From Thermothielavioides terrestris NRRL 8126 (taxonomy: Eukaryota > Ascomycota > Sordariomycetes > Sordariales > Chaetomiaceae), in the NCBI RefSeq assembly GCF_000226115.1, contig NC_016459.1, forward strand, positions 4,284,501-4,348,500: a DNA stretch of 64,000 bases, given 5' to 3'. Positions 12,271 to 23,817 of the stretch are shown piece by piece. The translations under genes and the position numbers were made by a program. Below the pieces are notes generated by a model that was not told the DNA's origin, ran no database searches, and saw only the letters and a program-made list of their open reading frames with translations. Every line of letters begins with the position of its first letter. Positions within the stretch are counted from its first letter, which is position 1.

Positions 12271-13305
12271 GGTGGCCGCGACGCTGTTTTCCAACCCTGG
12301 AGTAGACCGTCGGACGAGTTGTTTCACGGAGTCTTGGGCATGATTTGGAAAGACGTCTCTCCCGTGGTTATGTACTGTTATGGATTGCTTCTGTCCCGCT
12401 TTACCGTGTGAGGGCGAGAACGGGAGTCGGCTGAATTTGGAAAGTCACCTTCTCTATGCCAGGTACCATGTCATGTTATAGTGTTAATTAAGACCCGAGA
12501 GGGGTGAGCCACCGGAGGCTATTCGCCCGGCCGTGGATGTAACCCAGCGTCGGGGGCTCGCAGACAATGTGATGCTATCTCGCCGGGTTTTATACCGACA
12601 AGAAGTGTTTCTCCAAAAGCATGAGCTGCTCAAAATTTGCTGCCGGAGTTGGCTCGTCGTTAGAGCTCTCAGTTTATAAGCCAGAGGTTCGATGTGCCGG
12701 CACGCTGTTGATAAGATTCAGGGGTCAGATCGCCACCGAGTTGTAGACGACGCACACCCTACGCTTGCGTGTCGAGCCTCGAGGCCGCGGACTGTCCACC
12801 GCCATGGGCGATGACGTCCCTTTGACGAGTCTCATAGTTGCGACTTCGATGGGCTGAAACATGGCAGCAATCCTCATTCGAGCGGCTCCAACGTCCCATA
12901 ACATATGCCCCTGCCTCAATCCGTCATCGTCCGCTTTCGTTTGCATGGGGCTCGGGGTTTGAATGCCGGAGGCAGGTGTCGTTCCTGGTTACATTCCGCG
13001 GCGGTGTGCCGAGTAGAGCCGGACACGGCTCAAGATTCTCCGCGAATCGAGCTTCCCTTCAGTTCAACCATTCGAGTGGTTGCACTGCCCATGTTCCCGA
13101 AGGATGCATCCGCTCACTGCTCACTACGCTGCTTACATTGGGAAAGACCAAGGTGTTCAGCTATACGCGATACACTCGCAATGCATCATAGACGGGCAAA
13201 CTTCGCTGCAGAGGAAAGTCCACACAACCTCCTCGAACACCCCCTTACCCACAAACATCCCCGACCCCGCCGACAGCGCGGCTAACCGGGCCACCACGCC
13301 GCCCG
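12271..13305. other. intergenic, no gene recognised
   Basis: About 1 kb between the GH5 and P450 genes. The GH5 promoter must lie at the left side, since that gene reads leftward. Open frames here are short and overlap on both strands without family signatures. No repeat pair or RNA gene was recognised. Confidence 0.5.
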
Positions 13306-15093
13306 TCACAGCTCCCTCCTCCGAAATTCGACCATCGGCCCGTCCTTCCAACTCGTAAACGTATCGATGAGCTGGAACTCGCCGACCTTCTCGCGGCCCC
13401 ACTCCGCGCCGGGCGTGCCCTCGCCCGGGTCCGCGACGCCGACGGCGCGGCGCACGTCGTACAGGAACAGCACGCGCGCGAGCGTGATGCTCATCTCGAC
13501 GTACGCCAGGCCCTTGCCGATGCAGCCGCGCGGGCCGATCGAGAAGGGGCAGAAGGCGCTCTGCGCCAGCGCGACCTGCTCCTCGGTGGTAATGGTGCCG
13601 TTGGCGCCGTCGGCGCCTGCCACCTTGGCGCCGACGATCCACCGCTCGGGCCGGTACGCGAACGGGTCCGGGTAGTAGGCCGGGTGGTGGTGGATGGCGT
13701 AGTGCGGGGTACCCACGACGGTGCCGGCCGGGATGGCGTGGCCGTCGATGGTGATGCCGCCGGGCAGCACCTCGCGCGGCAGCAGGCCGCCGACCGAGGG
13801 CGACAGGCGCATGGCCTCGTCGATGCAGGCGCGCAGGTAGGTGCACGAGGTGAGCTGCGCGCCCTGGTAGATCTCTTCGAGGCGGGAGAACTTGCCGCGC
13901 ACCTCGGCGGTCGCCTTGGCGAGGGCGGCCGGGTGGCGCACGAGGTAGAAGAGCGTGGCCGCCATGGCCGTCGACGTGGTGTCCGAGCCGGCGATGATGC
14001 TACGCAGAGGCAGGGTTAGAAGGGGCGTGGAGGCGGGAAAAAGTACCGGGGGCGGTGTGCTACTCACAGCAGGTTCGATTCTCCCCAGAGCTCCGGAGTG
14101 GTGAAGCCCTGGCCTGTTTCGGGATCGCGCGCCTTGAGCAGATGGTAGAAGAAGTCACGCCGATCGGTCTCGTCGCCGAGCGCAGTCCGCTCGGCCAGCT
14201 GCTGTCGGCTGTACGCCATGTACCTGGCTCGCCCGGCGGCGATATTGTGGAAGAGGATCTTGTCGAGGCTGAGCTTGTTGATGATGGGCATGGTTCCGCA
14301 CTGCGGCTGTCAGTGGCCTGGCGAACGGCAACCCCGCCACTGCAGGCTCACGTACCAGGAGATGCCGCTTGGCGGCCACGCCGACCAGGTCAATGGCATA
14401 TCGGTTGTCCGGACGGTCGAGCATGTGGAAGGCCTTTCCGAAGCAGAGATCTCCCAGGATGTCCATGGCCAGCCAGTTGAACCAGTCCGACATGTTCTTT
14501 GGCGAGCTCCACCCCTTGTTCTCGGGGATGATCCTACCATACTCACCGATGGCGTCGCAGAAGGTCCGGATATTCGCCAGGATGTACCGCTCGACCTCCT
14601 TGATGGCGCCGTCGGAGAAGGCGTGCGAGAGCACTCGGCGCTTCCGCGCGTGGAGTTCCTTGTCGCGGGCGTTGTGGGTGTTCGGGGCCGGGTGGACGAA
14701 GGCATCGTAAAACTCGGCCTTGCGCACATTGGCGCGGAAGCCGTAGATGTCCTTCAGGGCCGTGTTGGAGTTGATGGAGAGCGAGTTGGGCCCGAAGCGC
14801 ACAAACTTGCCGTACCTCTCATGCATGCGCCAGAATTCCAGGTGGCGGTCGCCTCGCCAGGCGTAATAGAGCATGTACGCGTCGGTGAGTTTGGCGAGGA
14901 ACGGCCCTGGGTACTTGGCCAGCGGGTGGAAGAAGAGTCGGTAGACGACGAGACATGTTGTCTATGGCAGACCTGGTGAGCGGGCGCCTCTTTCTCCAGT
15001 TCCTGCCCGTCCCGCGGCCGCACTTACGTAGAGGAAGATGGCTGCTCCGAGCAACCCCAGCCAGAGCTGGAGGTGAGCGGCGGTGAAGGCCAT
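13306..15093 (-). CDS. cytochrome P450 monooxygenase
   Basis: Four exons, complement(join(13306..13999,14068..14300,14356..14961,15028..15093)), 532 residues. Exon 1 encodes an N-terminal membrane anchor (LQLWLGLLGAAIFLY). After it come the proline-rich hinge HPLAKYPGPF, an I-helix oxygen-binding motif AGSDTTS (about residue 305, formed across the last splice site), the K-helix ExxR as EAMR (about 364), PERW, and the heme-binding loop FSIGPRGCIGKG with the axial Cys at about 461. Introns are 54-68 bp with GTAAGT, GTACGT and GTGAGT donors. This is a full-length class II microsomal P450 of the large fungal clade that includes many secondary-metabolism and benzoate-hydroxylase-type enzymes. The substrate is unknown. 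No core biosynthetic enzyme (PKS, NRPS or terpene synthase) adjoins it, so it is not obviously part of a cluster. Confidence 0.92.
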
Positions 15094-16271
15094 GGCAAGC
15101 GGCGTGATCAGAGTCCAAGATGGCAACGCAACTCGGCAGTGAACCTCGAAGGTTGCGGAAGGGCGGGCATCCTTCTTTGTTTTTGTAACAAGCCTCGGTC
15201 CTGATTACGCAACGGGCAGATGGCAGGTCAGAGGTCGACAGCAACCCCTCCACCGTTAGGTCAGCAATTGCCGTGCTCTGCCATTCATGTCCACCGAATA
15301 CACCTGCTGTTATTGGGCAATGACCCAAATCCCGAAGCTTCCTTCTTGCGAGTGCTTGGACAACCTCGGGTTTCCGCGGCATAAGGGGGGAGGCACTGCC
15401 CCTTATCGGCTTATCGCTGGACTCGCCGGCCACATGATGATGTCCACATTCTTGTTTTGGAATACACCGCAGCGGCTCTGCATGCCAATGATGCCCATGG
15501 ATGGAACCGTGGAAGGCTCCAAGGCTCCATTGACCAGGCAGGCATTGTGCGGAATGCGAGCGGAAAATCGGAGTTCGGCCCCGATGACAAGCGGTCCTGC
15601 CACTGTCGCCGCGATCCCCCAGATTCCATCAGTGAGCAGCCGCGGGGTATGGACCGGAGCGAACAAGACACTCGAGTCCACACGAGGAGAACCGCTTCAT
15701 CTGGCGATTGCATTGCGGGTGACCAGCTTCGCGCACGCGAACGCCGAGCGGAGCAGGCGAGACCTCGGATCTCAGAGCGCAAAGGTCGCTACAAGGCCCC
15801 TACTCGGAAGCTGATGTGGAATACTGACGTGGGATTTAGTCACACCCGTCAAAAACTTAACCTCGTTTGTAGTGTAGCTCAGTTGTTGTTTGATCAAGTT
15901 TGATCAATGGCTCCAGTCTGCTCGAGTTGCGCTTCCCATCCAACCTTTTTTTGGATGGACGTCAATGTGCAGCAAGGTCTTGTGAGCAAGGTTCGGCATG
16001 CAACGGTGTTCTTGCTGTTGGTCCGTGCGCAGGCTCGGCAGGTGGGTCGGCGGTTCCCACTGTCCTCAACCCAATGCTGTGGCGCGGCAGTGTGGAGGAC
16101 CCCTGCGGCGAGGCTGAAAGGCTGAAGAAAAGCCAAGGATACCGTTAACGATAACTCGTTGTCGCAACGCGCCGATGGCGCATCAACTGCAAGAACCTAT
16201 TCCGTTTACCGCACTATACCTGGATGCTGGATGGCTCGTTCCTGACAGCTGCCTCCCGTAATAAAGCAACG
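15094..16271. other. divergent intergenic region (P450 / Nup42)
   Basis: About 1.2 kb containing the divergent promoters of the P450 (minus) and nup42 (plus). An ATG-initiated plus frame (15,287-15,814, 175 codons) and a minus frame (15,403-15,681) overlap each other. Neither shows a recognisable domain or splice continuation, so neither is called. A TGATCAAGTTTGATCA near-palindrome lies at about 15,890-15,905. Confidence 0.4.
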
Positions 16272-18159
16272 ATGACGGTTTGCCGATTCTACCAGCAAGG
16301 CTACTGCCGATACGGAAGTACGAAGGTTGCCTTTGTTTTCTTTCCTCTCCGTTCCCCGTCCGCGACTTCAACTCGCCAGCAGACCAAGAGCAGCCTGCCT
16401 GTCATGCCCGCGACACAAAAGCCGTGGCCTGCATCGCTGCCAACACCTGCCAACACCTCTACGCCGACACGTCTTGCTGACCGCCAGTGTTAGATGCCTG
16501 CAAGTTCGAACACCCTCCCAAAGGAGGGCAGCAAAACTACAATCGCTTCGGCGTCTTCGGTGGGCAAACCGGTCCAGCCACGAGCGGGCGAGCAGCAGGT
16601 ATGGCCCGCGTGCTAGAGACGTCGCCGATTTTGTCTGACTAGCTCCCCGCCGTAGACTCGCCGCCATACCCCGGTCTGACCGCCGACGCTATCCAGCGAG
16701 ATCTAACGAGCGAGCTGCCACAATGGATTCTGTCGTGCTACGGCCCGGGAAGGGATGCGCCCGAGCAGCTCTGGGGGGGCTATCCGCGCGAGCAAAGTTT
16801 TGAGGAGATAAGGCTGCATTACATGATGGGGGCCATGGCTGGGAACCCCAACGGGGCCGTGGGTTGACGCGCTTGCCCGAGCTGCCATGCCAGGCGCTGA
16901 CCGCTCTGCAGCTCAACGACATCCAGACGCTGTACCAGAACGCTATGGACCAGATCCAGCACACCGTCAACAACATCCCAGCGGCGATACAGTTCATTCT
17001 GGACGCGGAAAAGAGACATCCGAACCGCATCGACGTGTGTAAGGGCTCAACCGGGCAGGCCGCTGCTGGCGGCGCGTTTGGAACCACGGCGAATGCTTTC
17101 CAACCGGCGGCTCCCCCGAGAAATCCGTTTGGCGCACCCGCCACCCCCACATCCTCGGTCGGCAGCGCCTTTGGACAGCCCTCGGCTTTGGGTCAGAAGC
17201 CCAGTCCGTTTGGCGCGCCGGCGACTGGCTTCGGTCAAGCCGCTCAGCCGGCTTTCGGGCAGCCGTCGACATTAGGAGGGACGCCAGCTTTTGGGCAAAC
17301 AAGCGCATTAGGGGTGAAGCCCAATCCATTTGGGGCGCCAGCCCTGACTCAGCCGACACAACCGGCGGGCGGATCGGGATTTGGCCAGCCGGCATTCGGG
17401 CAGCCGGCAACTTTGGGGGCAAAGCCAAACCCATTTGGAGCTCCAGCTAGCGGAGGAGGCTCGTTTGGTGTGACGCAACCAGTCCCGCCGAACAATCCCT
17501 TCGGCCAGCCAGCGCAGCCGCAGGCGCAAAACGCTCCCTCCCTGTTCGGCCAGCCAGCCACTGCTCAACCTGCGAACAACCCATTCGGCCAGCCGTCGAC
17601 AACAAGTCCCTTTGGCCAACCAGCACCAGCCGCAGCGAAGCCCTTTGGCCAGCCGCAACAGGCGCCAGCAACCCAGCCCTTCGGCGGCCCCGCGACGACC
17701 GCCGCCGCCCCCCCCGCGCTCAACGCCTTCGCGCAACCAGCACCAACAACAACAACCTCCACCGCCACCGCCGCTGCATCCGCAGCCGCCAGCGCCGGCC
17801 AGGCCGCCAACCCCTACGGCCCCGGCGCCACGCGCCAGCACCCGGACCCGTCGACCTACAGCACCCGCGACGCCGACGGCCGGCTGCGCACGTTCAAGGG
17901 CCGGCCGGTGACGTACGAGACGCCGCGCAACGGCGGCAAGCCGGTGCCCGTGCTGCGCAACTTCGACGGCAGCGCCGTGCGCATCTGGATGCCCAACGGC
18001 CCGCCGCCGTACACGGCCGACTCCGAGGCCGAGCCGGCCCAGTACGAGGACGAGGCCGTCAAGGAGCAGTGGCGGTACTTTGTGGAGACGGGCCGGTTCA
18101 AGGACGGCGTCATGCCTGAGGTGCCGCCTAAGAGGGAGTTTTGTTTGTGGGATTTTTAG
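16272..18159 (+). CDS. nup42: FG-repeat nucleoporin Nup42/Amo1
   Basis: Four exons, join(16272..16317,16494..16598,16656..16858,16912..18159), 533 residues. The first splice builds a CCCH zinc finger at the extreme N-terminus (CRFYQQGYC, CRYGNAC, CKFEH; C-x7-C-x5-C-x3-H). Exon 3 and early exon 4 encode a conserved helical segment (about residues 60-150). Most of exon 4 is a low-complexity FG region with many FGQP and NPFGAP repeats. The C-terminus has the family tail: VRIWMPNGPPPY, WRYFVETGRF, GVMPEVPPKREFCLWDF. Nup42 (human NLP1/hCG1, S. pombe Amo1) sits on the cytoplasmic face of the nuclear pore and helps mRNA export through Gle1/Dbp5. Intron 3 (16,859-16,911) has the less common donor GTGGGT but keeps the frame. 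Confidence 0.9.
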
Positions 18160-18408
18160 CTATATGTAGGTTGTATGGGGGAGCATGTCGCTGGGAAAGA
18201 TCGATGGGATTTGGCGATCGCGCATGGATGCAACGCGCGAGTGTGGCAGGTTATATCATGGAGGTAGAGCATGGCCGAGGCGTTGGGGTGTGCTTTGTTT
18301 GACCCAGGGGATGCTATGGACAGGCTCTCCGCCACTTCTACGGAGGTATATTATATGGGTGATGACGGCCTGGACGGTTATATCCTGACACGTCTGCCAA
18401 GTCCCGGC

Positions 18409-20424
18409 TTAACCCGCAAATCCGCCCCGCGCCATCTTCCTCGCCCGCTGGTCGCGCCGGTTATGGTTCGCGCGGCTCCCTTTATTCGCCTCCTTCCTCC
18501 GTCTCGCCAGGTCCGAATCCGCAGGCGGTCCCGCTCCCGCGCCGCCTCTCCCCCTTCCACCCCTCCCCCTACCTCGGCCCCTCCCATATGCACCGCCTCT
18601 CGCGGCCTGCCCTGCCCCAGCCCCAGCGCCCTCGCCCTCACCCTCCCCCTCCTCGTCATCAGCCCCCGCCCGCCAAGCGGTCCTCCCCAGCTCCTCCTGC
18701 TCGCCACTCCACTCGCCGTACCTCGCCTGCAACCGCCTCTTCAGCGCCGGGTTCCGCGCCAGCATCACGGCCCACCCCTCGACCGCCTCGTCCGTCATGC
18801 CGGTCTCGGCGCGCAGCGCGGCCCGCTCGGCGCGCCGCCGCGCCTCCGCGCCGCGCGCGAACAGCCCCGGGTCCGCCGCCCACGCCCGGAACAGCACCGC
18901 CTCCGTCCCCTCCGGCAGCAGCGCCTCCTCGGCCGCCGGCGCGTCGACCACGGCCCCGCCCACGTCCGCTGCGTCGTACGTGTCGTCCCGCTCGTCGTCG
19001 TCTGCGTCGAACGCCGCTAGTGCCGATAGGATCGCTGCCTTGCTGGGTGCCGCTGCGCGGTCGGCAAGCAGCGTGTCTGCGTCGCCGGGCCGCTTGCCGA
19101 TGTGGAGCCGCGAGGTGGGGGCCGTGAGCAGGTCGAGGTCGTCTGCGTCGACGTCGGCGTCGGCGTGGGAGGGGAGTAAGGGTGGGGTTGGGCGCGGGGC
19201 GAGGGAGGAGCGGCGGATGGTCGGTTTGGTTGTTGTTGTGGTGCTGGTGGTGAGGTCCTCGCTGCGGTCGGCGAATTGCAGGTGTGGAGGGAGTGAGTCG
19301 TCGAGAAGGCGGGCGATGACCTCCTCGGGATTATTATCGTATTCGTCGAGAAGCTTGGCAATGAAGCCTGAGCCGAGGTCTGGGAAGAGCTCTTGGACTT
19401 GGGAGATGTGGCTCATGAGGTGAATGTGCAGCTCCTGCTGGGCTTGTGCCTCGTCGTACTCGGCGAGGCCCTTGCCCTTGTCGATTTTGCGCCTGATTAA
19501 CCGCTTAGGCTTGGGCATTGTGCCGCCGGGCTTCTTGAAGCTTCCCAGCTCCGCAAGGACGGATTTGGTCCGGCTGGAGGAACTGTTGGATTCCTCCAGT
19601 TTGCGCTGCAACCGCTGAAGCAGAGGTGTGGAGGTCACAAGCTCGGCGACAAGAGAGTCATTAACGTTGAGGGGCCCGGCCCTGTGCATGTCTGCGGCAG
19701 CTTTAAGCGAGTAAAGCTGGTCGGTGAGAGTGGACATCTTTTGGCCCTCGGCCAGGCCCATCAGACCCAGGTAGGTTGTCGCTATCAGCGCTTTTCTCAG
19801 GGGAGGGTTCATAATCTTGTAGCAACTGATGAGGCCGTCAACAAAGTCGCTGCCGGCGAAGAAGAACTCAGCAACCGAGGGAGCAACGCGAAGCAGGTCG
19901 TTTACCCTCTCCAGACGGTCCTCGATCCCCTTGAGATCGCCCCCATCGAGACCGGCATCAAGGTTCTTGACAAGAAACCTTTTAAGAGCAGCCAAGGACG
20001 AATCCAAATACCCCTTTGAAGCTGGGGAGAGGCTGTTCAAGAGGGTCTCAGCCTTCTTCTTCCCGTACACACGGCTCAGGTCGCCCAGGAACTCCCACTG
20101 TGCCAGTTCATGGGGAGGTGAGGACGACTGCAGTAGACGGGTGACAAGAGCCAGGGCATCTTTCAACAACCTCTTTGCCGACGAAGAAGAGCCGAGAACG
20201 CCGAGGCCTCCTAGAGCAACCTCCCGGAGTAAAGTGGTGAGAAAGGCTCGGAGACTGTCGTCCTTGACTGAGACCGTCAAGAAATCCGCCTCGGACAGCG
20301 ACAGGTGGCTGTCGATAAGAGCCACCCAGGCATTGAGACAGCCGACCCACTCGTCCGGCAGCAGCTGGTCCCTCCAGGCTGCAACAGGGAACAGCGCGAA
20401 GGCTGGCAGTGTTGATGAAGCCAT
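18409..20424 (-). CDS. CUE-domain protein, ASCC2/Cue3-like
   Basis: Single exon of 671 residues from the ATG at 20,424; the frame is open further upstream but without an ATG. The N-terminal 300 residues are helical and leucine-rich. A CUE ubiquitin-binding domain spans about residues 332-382 (VQELFPDLGSGF, then LLDEYDNNPEEVIARLL). A long charged, alanine-rich region follows, then a C-terminal RG-rich and basic tail (GRGRGRGGRGRGG near 630; NHNRRDQRARKMARGG at the end). This layout matches fungal homologues of ASCC2, called Cue3/Rqt3 in yeast, a ubiquitin-binding subunit of the complex that splits collided ribosomes. The gene converges tail to tail with nup42, 249 bp apart. The assignment rests on domain order and position. 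Confidence 0.8.
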   Translation of the reverse strand: MASSTLPAFALFPVAAWRDQLLPDEWVGCLNAWVALIDSHLSLSEADFLTVSVKDDSLRAFLTTLLREVALGGLGVLGSSSSAKRLLKDALALVTRLLQSSSPPHELAQWEFLGDLSRVYGKKKAETLLNSLSPASKGYLDSSLAALKRFLVKNLDAGLDGGDLKGIEDRLERVNDLLRVAPSVAEFFFAGSDFVDGLISCYKIMNPPLRKALIATTYLGLMGLAEGQKMSTLTDQLYSLKAAADMHRAGPLNVNDSLVAELVTSTPLLQRLQRKLEESNSSSSRTKSVLAELGSFKKPGGTMPKPKRLIRRKIDKGKGLAEYDEAQAQQELHIHLMSHISQVQELFPDLGSGFIAKLLDEYDNNPEEVIARLLDDSLPPHLQFADRSEDLTTSTTTTTKPTIRRSSLAPRPTPPLLPSHADADVDADDLDLLTAPTSRLHIGKRPGDADTLLADRAAAPSKAAILSALAAFDADDDERDDTYDAADVGGAVVDAPAAEEALLPEGTEAVLFRAWAADPGLFARGAEARRRAERAALRAETGMTDEAVEGWAVMLARNPALKRRLQARYGEWSGEQEELGRTAWRAGADDEEGEGEGEGAGAGAGQAARGGAYGRGRGRGRGGRGRGGAGAGPPADSDLARRRKEANKGSRANHNRRDQRARKMARGGFAG

Positions 20425-21173
20425 CCGTTGAATCCAGGCGCAGGGGGGTAGGGGTGCTAAGGTGCTAACAGCTGGCTCAATTTGGAAAGGAGCTTGCAGA
20501 AGGCGCCAGCTGCTTTTTGGACGAAAAAGGAGGCAAAATAGAGTGGAGAGGAACGGAGGGATAAAGCATGAATTAAGCAAGACGAGACAGGTAGGAGCCA
20601 CCGACGGGAGTGTGTCCCGGTTTATTGGAGGACGACCGTCAACTTATACCGGTCGCTTGGTGATGAGATAGATGCTCGAGGTTTGCCCCCCTGTGATGAG
20701 TGAGCTTCCCCGGATGTGTCATTGGCCGCGATCCCTGGCAAGAGAGACAGGCAGCAGGGATCCAATAACGTGAGTGGAAATCAGCCACATGCGGCTAGTG
20801 TAGAGTGTGCCACGGTTGAGTGGGGCCAATCGTGCCCTCGCCAAGATTCACCCCACCAAACCACGAGTCGCAAAATATGCGGAAAGTGGAAAAAAGTTCG
20901 CGATCGTGAAATCTCCGCCAAGTCAATCCAGCAAGCTGCTCATTCGCCTTCATCACTTTGCCGAACGGGTACGTCGCGCTGTTTGCTTTTGAGCTCATTT
21001 TCCTTGTAAAGCAGAGTTCCATTGGCGCGGAGATCCAACGACGTAACTGCAGCATGAGGAACGAAGGCTAACCAGACCTCGCAGTCGACGTCCTCGCGTT
21101 CGAGTCGTGAAGGCACCCTCTACGTAGTCAAACCAGCAACCGATCCCTCGATACTCGAGACCAATCCGCCAAG
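20425..21173. other. divergent promoter region (CUE protein / RPS20)
   Basis: About 750 bp between two divergently transcribed housekeeping-type genes. It holds no coding frame with family features. Pyrimidine-rich runs close to 21,100-21,170 are compatible with a ribosomal-protein promoter, but no specific element is claimed. Confidence 0.4.
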
Positions 21174-21702
21174 ATGTCTTACAACAAGCCCGAGAAGGAG
21201 TACGGCGAGGCTCCCAAGGTCCACAAGATCCGTGCGTTTCCCGCCGTCGGATAGACACAACCGCACTCGCAACGCTCCTCCTAACCTGATGTTACAATGG
21301 ACCACAGGCATCACCCTGACCTCGCGCAAGGTGCAGTCGCTCGAGAAGGTCTGCCAGGAGCTCATTGAGCGCGCCAAGAACAAGGACCTCCGCGCCAAGG
21401 GCCCCGTTCGCCTACCGACCAAGACCCTCAAGATCACGGTGCGTTTGCCCCCGGCATCATCACTAAGGGCCTGGAAATATGGCAGCGCGGATTGAACAGG
21501 AAGAGAACGGGAGACTGACGTGATTTTCGCAACAAAATAGACCCGCAAGACCCCCTGCGGTGAGGGTTCCAAGACGTGGGACGCGTACGAGATGCGCATC
21601 CACAAGCGCCTGATCGACCTGACCGCGCCGACCGAGATCGTCAAGCAGATCATCATCAACATCGAGGCTGGTGTCGAGGTGGAGGTCACGATTGCTGCTT
21701 AA
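21174..21702 (+). CDS. rps20: 40S ribosomal protein uS10 (S20)
   Basis: Three exons, join(21174..21231,21308..21438,21541..21702), 116 residues, the usual size for eukaryotic uS10. Recognisable blocks are [59 protein letters not shown] and the tail [20 protein letters not shown]. The protein is part of the head of the small ribosomal subunit. Intron 1 (76 bp) and intron 2 (102 bp) have GTGCGT donors and CAG/TAG acceptors; both lie early in the gene, as is common for fungal ribosomal protein genes. Codon use is strongly C-ending, as expected for a highly expressed gene. Confidence 0.97.
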
Positions 21703-21953
21703 GTGGAGAGAGGGTAAAGGGGGCAGTCAAAAGGCGCCGGCTACCGGCTCCCGGCTTCTGCTGTGGAGTTCTAAAACCCAGGTGCACATCTCGGGAGCGG
21801 TCAGATCAAGATTGTCTAGCTCTCGACATGGAAATGAATTGCTAGCTGGCATTTGGGAGTGACAATGTATTGGGGTGCCTTCCCGATAGCAGCAGCGTCG
21901 TGCACATGTGTACAAGTCTTGCATGAGCTCACTGTGTGAATCCTACCCTAATG

Positions 21954-23660
21954 TCAAGCCGCCGGCGACGCTGGGGATTCGGCAGACTCGGACGGAGTGG
22001 CCGGCACGGCCTCCGCCGGCTCTTGCTCGGCTTTCTTAGCGCGCAACTGACCGGAGCGGTCGAGGTGCTCCGTAAACCTATGCACCGCAGCTTTGTAAGT
22101 CTGCGGCGAGATGTACGCGCCTTTGAGCCACCTGCTGCCCTCGGCGGTGTCGAACTGGCGCCGGCCGTGGAGGACCTCCCAGTTGTTGAAGATGACGCAC
22201 TCGCCCGGCTTGAGCTTGACCTCGAACACGTTTTCGGGCGCCTCGATGACCTTCCGGAAGCGCTTCGCGGACTGCTTCCAGCGGCGAAGATTCACGATCT
22301 GCCGGTCGTTCGACGGCATGGGGAAGGTGGCCTGGAACGGAGGCGCCCACCGCGTCCCCGTGGGCAGCCCGCTCGGGTTGATGGATATCGTGCAACGCGA
22401 GGCGACGTAGTGGTGCTCACCATTCTTGTAGCCGAAGGCGGTCTTCAAGGAGCTGAGATCTTTGAAGACCCTCGGGTTCCGGGACATGAGCTGGTACGCC
22501 GCGTGCGTGCCGTGGCTGAAGAGAGATTCGCCGCCCTCGCAGTCGTTGGCGAGGCAGTGCAGCAGCTGCAGCTGCGGGACCGGGTCGTGGTACAGGAGAT
22601 CCTGGTGGAGGCCGAGGAACTTGTTCGTGTACGCCACGTTCTCGGCCTGCGGCTTCGACCGCACGTCCCACGTCCAGCCGTAGAAGGTGTGCTGCAGCGG
22701 GCCGATGCGGCTCGCGATGCGCTCGACCTCCTTCTCGTCCTGCGGCACGTCCGTGATGAATATCAGACCGGTCGCCCGGAGGTCGCCGAAGGCTTTCCAG
22801 AAAGCATCGTCCTGATTCATCCAATCCTGGTAGCTAACGCGGCACCGCCCTTCAGCAAGCAGCGCCTCGTACGCCGCCCGGTCCCAAGGCATGCTCCTGG
22901 GCAAGAGGGCTAAATTCCCATGCCTTATCCAATACTCGTCCGTTTGCCAGGCTGTCAGCTCCTCGGCAGGATAGACGGACGTGTGCGACTGGCCGCCGCT
23001 GAGGAAGTCCCTCTCCCAGACCACTTTCAGCGAACCGTCGTCGGTCAGCTCTGCATGCTGCACCCACGGAGTGTTGGGCACATCGGTGGTCGAAAAGGTC
23101 TTCTGGCCCGAGTCGGGGTCGACGCAAAAACTGCAGGGACACGCATCGCGCAGCCAGAGCAGAGAAATGGTCGGCTTGATCGGCAAATTGCCGTCAGAAA
23201 AACGGACGAAGGACAGCGTTCCCCCGGTACGGGTCACGACCCCGGTTTTGGTGGCGGTCCTGATGGGTTCAGACAGCTGGTGACGCTTCTGCCTCGGGGC
23301 ACGGCGAGGGTACTTGGTCGCGCGGGGAGGTTTGGCGGCGCTGCCGGAGCGAGGTTTGGGGTACCGGGTCGCGCGGGGAGGTTCGGAGGCGCTGCCGGAG
23401 GGAGGTTCGGCGGTGCTGCCGGAAGGAGGTTCGGGGGTGCTGTCAGAAGGTTCGGTGGTGGTGTGGGTGCAGCGGACCGTGAGGCCCAGACCACCGCGCC
23501 TGGACTGGCTTGCGAGATACGTTGTTGGCCACGCGGCGATTTGCTGAATGTTACCGCCTCGTTGCCAGAGCCGCGCCGACCCAAGAGCCCAGGGCGCGGC
23601 GCGCGCAAAACGCGCAGCCAAAAGGCCAGCAGGGCGTGTGACTCGCAATGCTCCAGCCAT
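21954..23660 (-). CDS. gamma-butyrobetaine-type 2-oxoglutarate dioxygenase (mitochondrial)
   Basis: Single exon. The ATG at 23,660 gives 568 residues starting with an Arg/Ala-rich, acid-free presequence typical of mitochondrial import. An earlier in-frame ATG at 23,789 would add 43 residues. After a Pro/Ser/Gly-rich repeat spacer (about residues 70-125) comes the N-terminal BBOX domain with a zinc-type cysteine cluster (CPCSFC). The TauD domain follows with the iron-binding LHQD (about 352-354) and the distal His in WEVLHGRRQFD (about 498). This fits gamma-butyrobetaine hydroxylase, the last step of carnitine synthesis, or the related trimethyllysine hydroxylase; I favour the former from the cysteine cluster. 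A hAT-type element begins only 29 bp upstream of the outer ATG, so the promoter region is transposon-derived or displaced. Confidence 0.85.
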   Translation of the reverse strand: MAGALRVTRPAGLLAARFARAAPWALGSARLWQRGGNIQQIAAWPTTYLASQSRRGGLGLTVRCTHTTTEPSDSTPEPPSGSTAEPPSGSASEPPRATRYPKPRSGSAAKPPRATKYPRRAPRQKRHQLSEPIRTATKTGVVTRTGGTLSFVRFSDGNLPIKPTISLLWLRDACPCSFCVDPDSGQKTFSTTDVPNTPWVQHAELTDDGSLKVVWERDFLSGGQSHTSVYPAEELTAWQTDEYWIRHGNLALLPRSMPWDRAAYEALLAEGRCRVSYQDWMNQDDAFWKAFGDLRATGLIFITDVPQDEKEVERIASRIGPLQHTFYGWTWDVRSKPQAENVAYTNKFLGLHQDLLYHDPVPQLQLLHCLANDCEGGESLFSHGTHAAYQLMSRNPRVFKDLSSLKTAFGYKNGEHHYVASRCTISINPSGLPTGTRWAPPFQATFPMPSNDRQIVNLRRWKQSAKRFRKVIEAPENVFEVKLKPGECVIFNNWEVLHGRRQFDTAEGSRWLKGAYISPQTYKAAVHRFTEHLDRSGQLRAKKAEQEPAEAVPATPSESAESPASPAA

Positions 23661-23817
23661 TGTCGGCGGATTTCGTGTTGGCGGATAGTGAAGGTCGACG
23701 GCAGCAATTGCCGTCCGAGAAAAAATGCCGTCCACAATGGCCTGAGGGAGGAAGCTTCTGACGCGCCCTCGGCCCGAGGCAGGGGACATGGGGGATGTAC
23801 GGAATATCTATTGTGGT

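Noticed and set aside
15287..15814. Plus-strand frame of 175 codons and antisense frames
   Set aside because: There is no recognisable domain, the frames overlap on both strands, and no splice model extends them.
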